A DNA stretch of 47,446 nt from contig CAZVVN010000019.1 in NCBI GenBank assembly GCA_964630665.1, positions 1 through 47,446 of the forward strand, written 5' to 3'. The first letter of the stretch is position 1. Each line of letters starts with the position of its first letter. Shown one piece after another: positions 34,594-44,762 of the stretch. The DNA comes from UBA9619 sp964630665 (GTDB lineage Bacteria; Pseudomonadota; Gammaproteobacteria; Arenicellales; UBA868). The notes beneath the pieces were generated by a model that saw only the letters and a list, made by a program, of their open reading frames with translations, was not told where the DNA came from and ran no database searches. A program made the translations under genes and the position numbers.

Positions 34594-35769
34594 ATGATCA
34601 ATCTACCGTGGTGGGGCTCTGTTCTGATCGTATTATCGGTAACACATCTGACCATCGTTTCTGTGACGGTCTACCTGCATCGCTACCAGGCCCACCGCGC
34701 ACTCACACTACATCCTGCCGTCGGCTACTTCTTTCGCACCTGGCTTTGGCTGACGACCGGCATCGTCACCCGAGAATGGGTGGCCGTGCATCGAAAACAT
34801 CACGCCAAAGTTGAAACCAGTGAAGACCCGCACAGTCCACAGGTTCTGGGGATTCACCAGGTGCTCTGGCTCGGCCTGTTGCTCTACCGGAAGGAAGCGG
34901 CAAACAAGCAGACACTTTCAAAGTACGGCTCCGGCACGCCCGCTGACTGGGTCGAAGAGAATCTGTATTCGCGTTTTCCAAATCTTGGCATAGCCGGTTT
35001 GCTCGCCGCACAGATCGTCCTGTTTGGACCTCTCTCCGGCACCTTGATGTGGCTGGTGCAGATGATCTGGATTCCCTTCTGGGCCGCCGGCGTCATCAAC
35101 GGCATCGGACACTTCTGGGGCTATCGAAATTATGAGGTCGAGGATGCGAGCCGCAATATTGTGCCCTGGGGAATTCTGATTGGCGGTGAAGAACTGCATA
35201 ATAACCATCACGCCTTCGCGTCTTCGGCGCGGTTTGCTACCCGACCCTGGGAATTAGACCTTGGCTGGCTCTACATTCGCACACTGGTCAAACTGCAACT
35301 CGCCGAAGTCTTCAAGCTGCCGCCCGTGACCGTCATTCGACCCGGGAATTCCCACTGCGATCTTGAAACAGTTCGAGCGGTAATCAACAATCGTTTCGAG
35401 ATCATGGCCCAATATGCGCGCGATGTGCTGTCTACTGTTTGCCGAGAAGAAGCCGGTGCCCTGGTAAGAGCCAGCCGAGCCAATCGGAAACTGATCCGTC
35501 GCGCCTCCCGACTGATCAGGCGGGAGCAGCTAGGTCTGAGCCCACGAGCCGAAGAACACCTGTACAGGGCGCTGGCCCTGTCGCCACGGGTGCAGGCTGT
35601 TTACCAGGCTAAGCTAAGACTCCAGGAGATATGGCAGCGGTCATCCACCACCAGTGAGATGCTCGTGCACCAGCTGGAAAACTGGTGTCACGCAGCCGAA
35701 GCATCGGGGATCGAGTCGCTCGAGGCATTCTCCAGCAAACTCAAAGGCTACCGACTGTTGACAGATTGA
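34594..35769 (+). CDS. membrane fatty-acid (acyl-CoA) desaturase
   Basis: Di-iron integral-membrane desaturase of 391 aa from the ATG at 34594 (a TTG two codons earlier is possible). The three histidine boxes are HRYQAHR (29-35), HRKHH (66-70) and HNNHH (about 206-210), with hydrophobic segments around them. It would insert a cis double bond, typically delta-9, into a saturated acyl chain. The charged, helical C-terminal ~130 residues (RASRANRKLIRRASRLIRREQLG onward) are also found in pseudomonad desaturases of this length. It probably adjusts membrane fluidity. Confidence 0.9.
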   Translation: MINLPWWGSVLIVLSVTHLTIVSVTVYLHRYQAHRALTLHPAVGYFFRTWLWLTTGIVTREWVAVHRKHHAKVETSEDPHSPQVLGIHQVLWLGLLLYRKEAANKQTLSKYGSGTPADWVEENLYSRFPNLGIAGLLAAQIVLFGPLSGTLMWLVQMIWIPFWAAGVINGIGHFWGYRNYEVEDASRNIVPWGILIGGEELHNNHHAFASSARFATRPWELDLGWLYIRTLVKLQLAEVFKLPPVTVIRPGNSHCDLETVRAVINNRFEIMAQYARDVLSTVCREEAGALVRASRANRKLIRRASRLIRREQLGLSPRAEEHLYRALALSPRVQAVYQAKLRLQEIWQRSSTTSEMLVHQLENWCHAAEASGIESLEAFSSKLKGYRLLTD

Positions 35770-35856
35770 CCGACGGCCTTTATCCAGTAGAAACCCCTGC
35801 CTGAGCAGCGGACATCTTTAGTGACAGCACCGATTCGTTCAAAACAGAATCAGGGG

Positions 35857-36012
35857 CTACTTGATCTTCGCTTCCTTGTAAACCACATGTTTCCGGACCA
35901 CAGGATCGAACTTTTTAATCTCGATCTTGTCCGGGGTAGTTCGCTTATTTTTTGTTGTGGTGTAGAAGTGCCCTGTTCCGGCAGAGGACACGAGTCTGAT
36001 CTTATCGCGCAT
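35857..36012 (-). CDS. rpmG: 50S ribosomal protein L33
   Basis: A 51-aa basic protein, MRDKIRLVSSAGTGHFYTTT at the N-terminus and HVVYKEAKIK at the end, exactly the cysteine-free form of L33 found in most gammaproteobacteria. ATG at 36012, stop TAG at 35857-35859. It lies 20 bases downstream of rpmB on the same strand, the standard rpmBG operon. The frame is shorter than common ORF cut-offs, so it is easy to miss. Confidence 0.97.
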   Translation of the reverse strand: MRDKIRLVSSAGTGHFYTTTKNKRTTPDKIEIKKFDPVVRKHVVYKEAKIK

Positions 36013-36032
36013 TGAATATTCTCCGTTGATCC

Positions 36033-36269
36033 TCAGATCTTCTCGCCACGGGCTCGAAGATCTTTCAGAACTGTATCGATTCCCTTCTTGTCAATAATGC
36101 GTAGACCCTTATGAGATATGCGCAGGCGGACCCAACGGTTTTCGCTCTCTACCCAGAACCGCCGGTCATGGATATTCGGCTTGAAGACGCGTTTTGTCCT
36201 GTTGTTGGCGTGTGACACATTGTTACCGGTAACGGACCTCTTTCCGGTAATCTGGCAGACTCTGGCCAT
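36033..36269 (-). CDS. rpmB: 50S ribosomal protein L28
   Basis: A 78-aa large-subunit ribosomal protein, start MARVCQITGKRSVTGNNVSH, middle RRFWVESENRWVRLRISHKG and end DTVLKDLRARGEKI, all matching the L28 family. First gene of the rpmB-rpmG operon; divergent from coaBC with 172 bp between them, where both promoters should lie. Confidence 0.97.
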   Translation of the reverse strand: MARVCQITGKRSVTGNNVSHANNRTKRVFKPNIHDRRFWVESENRWVRLRISHKGLRIIDKKGIDTVLKDLRARGEKI

Positions 36270-36441
36270 CTGACTGCTGCTCTTAGCTGGTTCATGGAAG
36301 GGTGCGTTTTATACCAGAAACCGGGGCTTATTGAAAGGCAGGGTTATATCCCGATCATCAGCCTGAAACAATGTATCTGCCGATCTGTGCAGAACCGGGC
36401 TCGAGTTTCCCACAGGATCGCCAACCGTTAGACTTCCAGAC

Positions 36442-37659
36442 ATGGGTAAACTGAATGGCAGGCGCGTTCTGGTCGGCATTACCGGCGGTATAGCGGCTTA
36501 CAAAAGCGTTGACCTGACCCGGCGCCTGCGTGAGCACGGTGCCGAAGTACAGGTTGTCCTGACACCGGCCGCCAAGGAATTCATCACCCCTCTGACACTG
36601 CAGGCAACCAGCGGCAACCCCGTGCACGAATCTCTTCTAGATTCGGACGCTGAAGCCGGGATGGGCCATATTGAACTGGCGAGATGGCCCGACCAGGTGA
36701 TCATTGCCCCTGCCACTGCTGACTTTATCGCGCGACTGGCTGCGGGCCTGGCTGACACGCTGCTCAGCACCATCTGCCTGGCAACAGAAGCCCCGGTCGC
36801 TATCGCACCAGCAATGAACCGGGCCATGTGGGACAAAGCCGTCACAAGGCGAAATGTTGCAACTCTCGAGTCCTGGGGTGCACAAATTCTCGGTCCTGAT
36901 TCCGGAGAACAGGCGTGTGGAGAGACCGGGCCAGGCCGTATGCTTGAGCCAGGCGAAATCGTCTCTATCCTGGCTCGATCCAAACCGGCTGGCGTGCTCC
37001 AGGACCTGCAGGTTCTGGTCACGGCTGGACCAACTTGGGAAGCACTGGACCCGGTCCGGGCATTGACCAACCATAGCTCCGGCAAGATGGGTTACGCAGT
37101 TGCCAGCGCCGCAGCATCCGCCGGGGCCACAGTATCGCTTGTCAGCGGCCCAACAGCGCTTGAGCCTCCTGCGAGGGTCAGCATGCGACAAGTCGTCTCA
37201 GCGGAAGAAATGCTGAGCGCAGTCGAGGCCGATGTTGATTCGGCTGACATCCTGATCAGTGTCGCTGCAGTTGCCGATTACCGGCCCGCCGAAATACAAC
37301 CGGGAAAGATAAAGAAGGACGCTAGCGACTTGACTTTAGAACTGGTCCGAAACCCGGATATTCTAGCGGCTGTCGCCGCTCGGCCTTCGCCACCCTTCAC
37401 CGTGGGATTCGCAGCCGAAACCGAGCGCCCAGCAGAACAGGCCCGAGAAAAGCTTATTCGGAAAAGAGTCGATCTGATGGTCGCTAATCTGGTCGGGGGG
37501 GATGATGACCCCTTCGGTAGTGATCAGAACTCCCTCATTCTGGTTGACAGAGACGGGCAAACCACTCTGGGTCGGGATACCAAGGTCCACCTCGCCAAAA
37601 CATTGATTGAAGAGGTCGCGGTCCGCTACCATGCAAAAAATTCAGCTGCGAATCCTTGA
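36442..37659 (+). CDS. coaBC: bifunctional CoaBC (phosphopantothenoylcysteine synthetase/decarboxylase)
   Basis: Two steps of coenzyme A synthesis: ligation of cysteine to 4'-phosphopantothenate (CoaB, C-terminal) and decarboxylation (CoaC, N-terminal flavoprotein). The 405-aa length is typical. The CoaC half shows VLVGITGGIAAYKSVDLTR, PAMNRAMWDKAVTRRN (the conserved PXMNXXMW) and the cysteine in EQACGETGPGRM. The CoaB half begins at about 190 (DLQVLVTAGPTWEALDPVR) and has the NHSSGKMGYA motif and a lysine-rich KIKKD segment. It overlaps dut by 29 bases. Confidence 0.96.
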   Translation: MGKLNGRRVLVGITGGIAAYKSVDLTRRLREHGAEVQVVLTPAAKEFITPLTLQATSGNPVHESLLDSDAEAGMGHIELARWPDQVIIAPATADFIARLAAGLADTLLSTICLATEAPVAIAPAMNRAMWDKAVTRRNVATLESWGAQILGPDSGEQACGETGPGRMLEPGEIVSILARSKPAGVLQDLQVLVTAGPTWEALDPVRALTNHSSGKMGYAVASAAASAGATVSLVSGPTALEPPARVSMRQVVSAEEMLSAVEADVDSADILISVAAVADYRPAEIQPGKIKKDASDLTLELVRNPDILAAVAARPSPPFTVGFAAETERPAEQAREKLIRKRVDLMVANLVGGDDDPFGSDQNSLILVDRDGQTTLGRDTKVHLAKTLIEEVAVRYHAKNSAANP

Positions 37660-38086
37660 CCCACGGCTGCAGGGTGATTTTGCCCTGCCCGATTACGCTA
37701 CAGCGGGGTCCGCTGGACTCGACCTACGGGCCTGCCCAGACCAGAACCTGGTCGTTGGGCCTGGACAGTGTGAGCTGATCCCAACAGGGCTCGCCATTCA
37801 CATTGCTGACCCGTCAATCACCGCGGTGATACTGCCACGCTCTGGACTGGGCCACAAACACGGTATCGTACTCGGCAATCTGGTGGGCCTGATCGACAGC
37901 GACTATCAGGGGCAAGTGATGGTGTCCTGCTGGAACCGAAGCGCAACGTCATTCACGATAAAACCCGGTGATCGCATTGCCCAGATGGTCTTCCTACCGG
38001 TGATTCAGGTCGAGTTCGAAGCGGTTGAGAAATTCGACGAAAGCGATCGCAACACTGGTGGATTCGGGCATACCGGAAGGTCCTGA
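37631..38086 (+). CDS. dut: deoxyuridine 5'-triphosphate nucleotidohydrolase
   Basis: Trimeric dUTPase of 151 aa that removes dUTP and supplies dUMP for thymidylate. The ATG at 37631 gives MQKIQLRILDPRL. All five family motifs are present: AGSAGLDLRA, PRSGLGHKHGI, GLIDSDYQGQV, GDRIAQMVF and the C-terminal RNTGGFGHTGRS. The start lies inside coaBC, the usual gammaproteobacterial coaBC-dut coupling. Confidence 0.97.
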   Translation: MQKIQLRILDPRLQGDFALPDYATAGSAGLDLRACPDQNLVVGPGQCELIPTGLAIHIADPSITAVILPRSGLGHKHGIVLGNLVGLIDSDYQGQVMVSCWNRSATSFTIKPGDRIAQMVFLPVIQVEFEAVEKFDESDRNTGGFGHTGRS

Positions 38087-38212
38087 ATGCAAAGACTGAC
38101 GGCCAGCCGGTAATCAACAGACGGATCACCACGACTATCCCGCTGGCATTAGGGACCATGGCGATTTCTCCTTTCCCGTGCCTTCGTGCTTTCTGTGTTC
38201 GGATGAAACGAG

Positions 38213-39805
38213 CTAAAGGGCGGCTGCCGCACCGTCACAACGCGGGTCACTTGCCCCTTCGATCAGGCCGCCAGGACCCACCACCACAGCGCCGGCGTGC
38301 CCCATGATGCCATCATAAGCACCAACGATCTCCAGATCATGGCCGGCACTGTTCAGCCTCTCGTAAAGTTCAGCATCGAAACGGCTTTCGATCCTGACAT
38401 TCGATACTTCACTGCCCCAGGTCCGGCCCAACAGCCAGCGCGGTGCACTCACAGCCCGTTTCAGTTCCTGCCCGTACCGGGCATAACGGGAAAATATCAT
38501 CGCCTGGGTCTGGGGTTGCCCTTCTCCGCCCATTGTTCCGTAAGCCATCACCCGCCCATCGGATAGGTGTGCTAAAGCGGGCTGAATGGTGTGGAACGGC
38601 CGCCTGAACGGTTTCAGACAGTTATGATGTTCCGGATCCAGCGAAAAACTGGAACCCCTGTTTTGCCAGGTTATGCCTGACTGCGGCAAAACGACCCCGG
38701 CGCCAAATTCCCAGTAAAGACTCTGGATAAAGCTCACGATCCGTCCACTGCTGTCGGCCGCTCCTAGCCAGACCGTATCTCCGGCACTCTGCCCTCTGGG
38801 CCAGGGGCTGGCCTTTTGCCGGTTCACCTGCCCGGCCATTTCCTGCAACACCGTTTCCCCCAGGAAATCCGCTGGGTTAACAGACATATAGCTTGGATCC
38901 GTGACGTAACGGTCCCGAACACTGAAGGCCTGCTTGGTGGACTCGATCAACCCATGCACGAACTCGAAAGTTTCCGCCTTTTGCACACCCATTCGATCAA
39001 ATATACCGAGCAACAAGAGTGAGGCGAGTCCCTGGGTTGGTGGCGGCATATTGAACAGCTTGTCCCCCCTTAACGTTAAACTAAGCGGTGCAACCTGTAA
39101 GGGCCGATGGCGTTGTAAATCAGCAGCTGTCAACGGACTTCCCACTGCCTTCAGATCTTGCGCAATCTCGCAGGACAGCCGACCACGATAAAAGTCATCC
39201 AGACCATCACGCGCCAGTTTCTCCAGGGTAGCAGCCAGGGCGGGTTGCCTGAATCGTTCTCCTCGACTCAGCGGCCTGCCCTCGGGCAGATTCACTGAAG
39301 CAAACCCGGCCAAAGGTTTAAGCTCGGCCAGCTTTTCGCGAGTGTTATCAGCTTGTGTCTGGCTGACTGGAAAACCTTTCTGGGCGTAATGCACGGCATC
39401 CTCAAGAAGGCGACCAAGAGCAAACCTTCCGCCCCAGTGTTGCCGACTGTACTGAATAGCAGCCTGCCAGCCGGACACTGCACCGGCAACGGTCAGGGCG
39501 GCCATTGGGCCGCGTGCCGGCACAACATCGTATCCTGCAGCGTGGTAGAAGGCTGAATCTGCACAACCTGCAGCACCTCCACACGCATCGATCCCAACGG
39601 GCTCGCGTCCGGGCTCGTGAATCAACCAGAAATTATCTCCGCCCAGCCCGTTCATGTGGGGATAAACCACCGCTATCGTGGCTGCCGAAGCAAGCATCGC
39701 TTCGATTGCGTCGCCGCCCTCTTGCAGCACGCGCAGCCCTGCCCGGGCAGCAAGATGATGCGGAGCAACAACCATCCCCTCAAAACCAAGGCTGGTGAAT
39801 GTCAT
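38213..39805 (-). CDS. gamma-glutamyltransferase family protein (cytoplasmic type)
   Basis: Ntn-hydrolase precursor of 530 aa that would self-cleave before Thr344 (SAGDTVWLGAADSSG) into large and small subunits. It would then hydrolyse or transfer gamma-glutamyl groups from glutathione or similar compounds. The N-terminal MVVAPHHLAARAGLRVLQEGGDAIEAMLA and MNGLGGDNFWLI blocks are typical, as is TMGGEGQPQTQAM near the end. No signal peptide is present, unlike periplasmic Ggt. This fits the YwrD-like/cytoplasmic branch, and substrates may differ from glutathione. A 126-bp gap separates it from the convergent dut gene. Confidence 0.88.
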   Translation of the reverse strand: MTFTSLGFEGMVVAPHHLAARAGLRVLQEGGDAIEAMLASAATIAVVYPHMNGLGGDNFWLIHEPGREPVGIDACGGAAGCADSAFYHAAGYDVVPARGPMAALTVAGAVSGWQAAIQYSRQHWGGRFALGRLLEDAVHYAQKGFPVSQTQADNTREKLAELKPLAGFASVNLPEGRPLSRGERFRQPALAATLEKLARDGLDDFYRGRLSCEIAQDLKAVGSPLTAADLQRHRPLQVAPLSLTLRGDKLFNMPPPTQGLASLLLLGIFDRMGVQKAETFEFVHGLIESTKQAFSVRDRYVTDPSYMSVNPADFLGETVLQEMAGQVNRQKASPWPRGQSAGDTVWLGAADSSGRIVSFIQSLYWEFGAGVVLPQSGITWQNRGSSFSLDPEHHNCLKPFRRPFHTIQPALAHLSDGRVMAYGTMGGEGQPQTQAMIFSRYARYGQELKRAVSAPRWLLGRTWGSEVSNVRIESRFDAELYERLNSAGHDLEIVGAYDGIMGHAGAVVVGPGGLIEGASDPRCDGAAAAL

Positions 39806-40095
39806 CGGACTGTGTCCATCGACCCCAGTCCTACTGCGGTCTTGTTCTTGGGAGTCACGCCAAAGATATCGGGCAAATGCTGGGTAATCGCCCCGAGCGA
39901 ATCGCTGGGGAAGTCGGAGAAGCTCCGGAAACGAACGGGCGACTTAACAGATTGACCAAAAAATGATATGATTATTTGTTCCCTTTGGGGAAATACAGCG
40001 TTCCAACAACCGCTGCCAGGTCCGCATTTAAGGATAGCAAGATTTTCAGTGGACCGTACAGCGTCCACATAACCAACCACCTCCAAGGTCACTAC

Positions 40096-40368
40096 ATGCC
40101 CCAGCCAAGAGCCATTCCGAGAAAAGGTGATGTACCTATAGTTCTCGATCTCGAAAACTTCGCACACTTGGAATACGGCGTCGTTGAGATAGAAAAAGCT
40201 GATCTTCCCAGTGGCGGATCTAACGGGCGCTGTTACCGCTACGTAGTTGCCAACACGGTATCGACGGTCACCGGATACCGTCAGGGAACAAAACGCGAGG
40301 TGTCAAGCTATGTCTCGACCCTGATTGAAGACCTCAATATCCGCACGATCCCCAAGAAAAAGATCTAA
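40096..40368 (+). CDS. unrecognised 90-aa protein
   Basis: I do not recognise a family. The ATG at 40096 starts MPQPRAIPRKGDVPIVLDLE; a longer frame from 39976 exists but the extra 40 residues look non-coding. The protein is small and soluble, with a beta-rich middle (GRCYRYVVANTVSTVTGYRQG) and a basic Lys-rich end (NIRTIPKKKI). No signal peptide. The 290-bp gap upstream (39806-40095) holds only a small hairpin (TTCCC-TTTG-GGGAA, ~39980-39993) and no clear gene. Neighbours are a gamma-glutamyltransferase and a FetB-like permease, which give no functional clue. Confidence 0.6.
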   Translation: MPQPRAIPRKGDVPIVLDLENFAHLEYGVVEIEKADLPSGGSNGRCYRYVVANTVSTVTGYRQGTKREVSSYVSTLIEDLNIRTIPKKKI

Positions 40369-40509
40369 ACGGCCCGGTTGTACACCAGCTCACTGTAGTG
40401 GGAGCTCTGCTTCTTTCGCCAGACCTTACTAAAGGGCGTTAAACAGCAGAAATCTTCTATATCGATCACTCCTGACTTCGATCGGCTGCAGACAGCGCCC
40501 GTCATCGCG

Positions 40510-41253
40510 ATGAACCACGCAGTCGAGCCGATTCCCTTGGCCCGCCTGGCACTGGTTTTCGTGCCGGTACTGATTGTATTACTGATCCAGTTCAGATGGA
40601 CACTGCCGGTACGTTCAACCACCTACGGTCTCGGACGGATGCTGCTCCAACTTCTGCTGGTTGGCTACGTGCTGGTGTATCTATTCGACTCCGGCAACGC
40701 CTGGATCGTTTGTGCGGTGATCTTTGTCATGATCACGATCTCGAGCTGGATCGCCCTGCGCCCAGTTGCAGAGCAGCGGCCTCGGCTCTACCTGATAACT
40801 GTAGCGGCCATTGGGATTGGTGGAGTTCCCAGCCTGTTTCTAGCCACCGAGTTCGTGCTCAACCTGACCCCCTGGTACGCGCCTCGATATCTTATCCCTC
40901 TTGCGGGTATGGTGTTCGCCAATGCTATGAACTCAGTCAGCATCGCTGCAGAACGGCATATGACTGAACTGGCCCGCGGCCAGGAGAATGAATCTGCTCG
41001 GCGGGCCGCATTTCAGGCTGCCCTGATTCCCTTGGTCAACTCTCTGTTTGCCGTTGGCCTGGTGTCGCTACCAGGAATGATGACGGGTCAGGTTTTGGCC
41101 GGAATTTCCCCGCTGATTGCAGCGCGATACCAGATCTTGGTGATGTGCATCCTGTTCGGTTCCTCGGGCATCGCGGCGGCATGCTACCTGTACTGGTGCA
41201 AACCGCAGAACCTGCCATCTAAGCTCCAGGGCCTTAACGATTCAACCAAATAA
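40510..41253 (+). CDS. FetB-like ABC permease (UPF0014 family)
   Basis: Inner-membrane permease of 247 aa with about seven hydrophobic segments. The family block NAMNSVSIAAERHMTELARGQ near the middle, and SLPGMMTGQVLAGISPLIAARYQILVM, identify the FetB/YbbM (UPF0014) family. In E. coli FetAB is an iron exporter that lowers oxidative stress. The partner ATPase (FetA) is normally next to fetB, but no ATPase gene adjoins it here. It may work with an ATPase encoded elsewhere, or with another function. Confidence 0.88.
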   Translation: MNHAVEPIPLARLALVFVPVLIVLLIQFRWTLPVRSTTYGLGRMLLQLLLVGYVLVYLFDSGNAWIVCAVIFVMITISSWIALRPVAEQRPRLYLITVAAIGIGGVPSLFLATEFVLNLTPWYAPRYLIPLAGMVFANAMNSVSIAAERHMTELARGQENESARRAAFQAALIPLVNSLFAVGLVSLPGMMTGQVLAGISPLIAARYQILVMCILFGSSGIAAACYLYWCKPQNLPSKLQGLNDSTK

Positions 41254-41444
41254 TGGTCCGCAGTACAGCCTAGCAGGCACTGACGCACAAACAGTTCGTG
41301 TCAGTTCTCCCAACCGGACGCAAGAGAGGCCAAGCAGTGAAGTTGGTGTCGAACACCGCGCGCCGACTATAAAGGCACGACAGTGCTGTCATACCAGGCC
41401 GGGGCCAGAAATGTCTTCCGGACAAATCCCGGAAAACCGGTTCT

Positions 41445-41705
41445 TCATTCGGCTTCTCCGATACCGTTCTGTTCTGAAAGCACCTGCTCGAAGTGTGTCA
41501 ATTCATCCGTTATGGTTGTCTTCGAAAATACCCTGCCGGCTCTTGAATACCAGTATTGAGCATTCGACAGATCACCCTCCTCCCTGTGAATGATGGCGTG
41601 CAGCCATGAAGCCCAGCTGGAGTGGTTTTTCTGTACGATCTTATGGGCGTCGTCCCACCTCCCACCCCGACACAGGTCCAGCGCCTCTTTCAGATCCTGA
41701 CCCAT
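41445..41705 (-). CDS. small helical protein, possibly TPR-like (86 aa)
   Basis: A short soluble protein, MGQDLKEALDLCRGGRWDDA onward, with two helix pairs of TPR/Sel1-like spacing (WASWLHAIIHREEGDLSNAQYWYSRAGRVF). Similar small proteins occur in other gammaproteobacteria as conserved unknowns, from memory and not checked. ATG at 41705. It stands alone between the FetB-like permease and the lipoprotein gene; the 41706-41988 gap behind it holds no clear gene. Function unknown. Confidence 0.7.
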   Translation of the reverse strand: MGQDLKEALDLCRGGRWDDAHKIVQKNHSSWASWLHAIIHREEGDLSNAQYWYSRAGRVFSKTTITDELTHFEQVLSEQNGIGEAE

Positions 41706-41988
41706 TGTGATGTTTTCACCTCTCTACAGAGTACCGTTCGCGGCCAAATCGGTACAGTTTACTACTGAATACGATCAGGGAGGCCCTTCAGCCTTTATCC
41801 ACCGTCTCCCGTATTTGGGTACGTTCTCCATGACAATCAGAGTGGCCTAGGTCTTGGCACTGGAGGGACGAAAAACACGCCGAGAATCATAAAAGAAAAG
41901 CGGCCGTGACGACTAACGGCTACAGGTCCAGTGCTGTCGAGGTTGGATGAGTTCTGATCGAATAAAGGACGGGTGGTTTCACCAAGGG

Positions 41989-42939
<951 letters not shown>

Positions 42940-43526
42940 GTCGAATCGTTCACTAATATTGCCGGTGAAAACTAGAGAATAGGAAAGGGATATATCCTAA
43001 TTAACGTTAAATATTTCATGTAAATTACTGATAAATAGGGGATTCAGAAAGATTTAAACAAAGAAAAATGGTGAAATCGGGACAAAATCCTTCCAATTCC
43101 AGGGTTAACTAGACATAAGGCCCCTTGGTCAGGCTTTACTAGGAGGATTTCCCGATTGGAGTCTCCACGCCTTGGAAGCAACGTGGAAGTATGATCCGCA
43201 TGCAACTCATCAACTTGGGTCTGATTAGACCGCCTTTCTAGAATGATATCGAGATACAACAACAGCTTCAGGTGGCCTTGAGATTTTGTAGCCTCCTGAA
43301 CATGTATTGTTAGCCGTGACTCCCCTAATAGTGGGAAAATCTCTTCTATACTACTGTCAACGATCCCATCCGACGTAAAGGATACCCCCAGGAAACCCTG
43401 TTACTTCACGCGCTATTACGAAAGATTAGATGGCTGCGACAGCAGCGGATATGGAACGTCGTTTATTCCAGACAGCACCCTGATCGACGCTGTAAGAGGT
43501 CCTAAAACGATAAGGGGAGCAGCTTA
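42940..43526. other. 587-bp A+T-rich gap, possible gene relic
   Basis: No intact gene is seen between the lipoprotein and the dioxygenase gene. A plus-strand stretch from 43381 (DTPRKPCYFTRYYERLDG) looks faintly like part of a sulfotransferase, but it has no proper start and runs into the next gene; another frame over the same bases is also open, so this is weak. Short frames at 43044-43262 are not convincing. Confidence 0.4.
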
Positions 43527-44432
43527 TCAGACAAATTCTTCTTCTACTGCTCGACCGATTGCCTGGTGCTGCCAAGGGCCAACGTACCCTTTTGACCAAT
43601 CCGGCGGTAACTCACACCCTCGAGGATCATGGCTCGCATAGCGGGCAGGTTCACCGCACACAATCACACCATCGTATTCGCTGGCAAGGGGGTTAAAGGC
43701 ATACGGCATTGAGTCAGCAGAGGAGTACACATTAAGCAGCAGTGGTCTCATTTGTGGGGAATTATTCTGCTGTGACCCATGAATGACACGACAATTGAGA
43801 ACGACTACTGAACCGGCCGGGCCAGTCAAATTCACGATGTGATCCTGCCAGCCTGGTTCGAGATCTTCTTCGGGTATGCGAAGCACCCAGTTATGATTTT
43901 CATCGTACATGCTGTGCAGGTCGTCACGATGAGTGCCATTGATGGCCATCAGTGGGCCCTGTTCGACACCACAATCTTCCAGGTAGAGACCGATAGTAAT
44001 TGGGCTGTAATCCGTATGGGGCCACGCCGGAATATCCTGGTGCCAATCAAACTTCTGCCCCACGTGTGGCCACTTGAAATTGAGTTTGGAGTGATAAAAC
44101 TTGACATGCGGCCCACACAGGTCTGCAGCCAATTCAACAATCGGCGATTCACAGGCAAAACGCCAGAAGTCCGGATGATTACAGACCGGGCTGTTGAGTC
44201 TTCTCAGCGCAGGGGCTTCTGGCGAGTGGCCGGATTCGAGCACGTAGGTCGCGTTATTCTCAGTGACATGCCGAGCCGACTCGATGCTCTTGGAAGTTGC
44301 ATGACGCAATCGCATCAACCAGTCATTGCCGATAAAGCTTTCCAGGACCAGACTACCATTAGCAAAGAACGCCTCTCGTTGTTCACTTGTTATGGCACTC
44401 GTCGGATATTTCAACACGTCAGCTTCAAGCAT
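43527..44432 (-). CDS. phytanoyl-CoA dioxygenase (PhyH) family protein
   Basis: Fe(II)/2-oxoglutarate-dependent oxygenase of 301 aa, cytoplasmic. The iron-binding triad is visible as His131 and Asp133 in FDWHQDIP and His218 in RVIHGSQQ. Arg229 (PQMRPLL) is suited to bind 2-oxoglutarate. The flanking core matches the PhyH family (YSPITIGLYLEDC, GPLMAINGTHR). A strong GGGAGGAAAC site precedes the ATG. The family hydroxylates varied small molecules and natural products, so the substrate is open. It sits next to an MFS transporter gene on the same strand but 330 bp away. Confidence 0.88.
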   Translation of the reverse strand: MLEADVLKYPTSAITSEQREAFFANGSLVLESFIGNDWLMRLRHATSKSIESARHVTENNATYVLESGHSPEAPALRRLNSPVCNHPDFWRFACESPIVELAADLCGPHVKFYHSKLNFKWPHVGQKFDWHQDIPAWPHTDYSPITIGLYLEDCGVEQGPLMAINGTHRDDLHSMYDENHNWVLRIPEEDLEPGWQDHIVNLTGPAGSVVVLNCRVIHGSQQNNSPQMRPLLLNVYSSADSMPYAFNPLASEYDGVIVCGEPARYASHDPRGCELPPDWSKGYVGPWQHQAIGRAVEEEFV

Positions 44433-44762
44433 TGTTTCCTCCCAGACATTTAACGTGCGATCAACGATTCAAGCTCAGTCGAGCTTTTAAGCAAAACCTG
44501 CTTGTGCTTAATTTCGAAGGTTTTAGGAAGCATCTTCTGTCCTCCAACACTTCAGTGTCTATGCTCGCTTTGCCGTCTCTTCTGGATTCATTTTGCAACT
44601 ATACCCGTGTTGGGAAATATCCAGAAAACCCTTTATAGACCAGGCACAGACTCCGTGCAAATAGACTTCAATGGCCTCGAAAGAACCAAACCAAACCCTG
44701 GTTCAGCAAATTGTTGGGCACATTCACAATAAGAGGCATCTCATTCTGTTTTCTTTGTAAAA
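44433..44762. other. 330-bp gap, nothing recognised
   Basis: Contains the ribosome site of the dioxygenase gene at its left edge and otherwise no frame, RNA or repeat that I can support. It should hold the dioxygenase promoter, but I see no confident -35/-10 pair. Confidence 0.4.

Noticed and set aside
34594..35769. Desaturase C-terminal tail resembling an ISL3-type transposase tail, suggesting a fusion
   Set aside because: A similar charged helical tail is usual in pseudomonad desaturases of the same length, so it is the family's normal end and not an inserted element.
39802..40167. Minus-strand 121-codon frame
   Set aside because: It overlaps the start of the gamma-glutamyltransferase gene and the 90-aa gene, has no ribosome site and shows no family resemblance.
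41278..41308. Imperfect hairpin after the FetB-like gene as a terminator
   Set aside because: The stem has a bulge and is not followed by a T-run.
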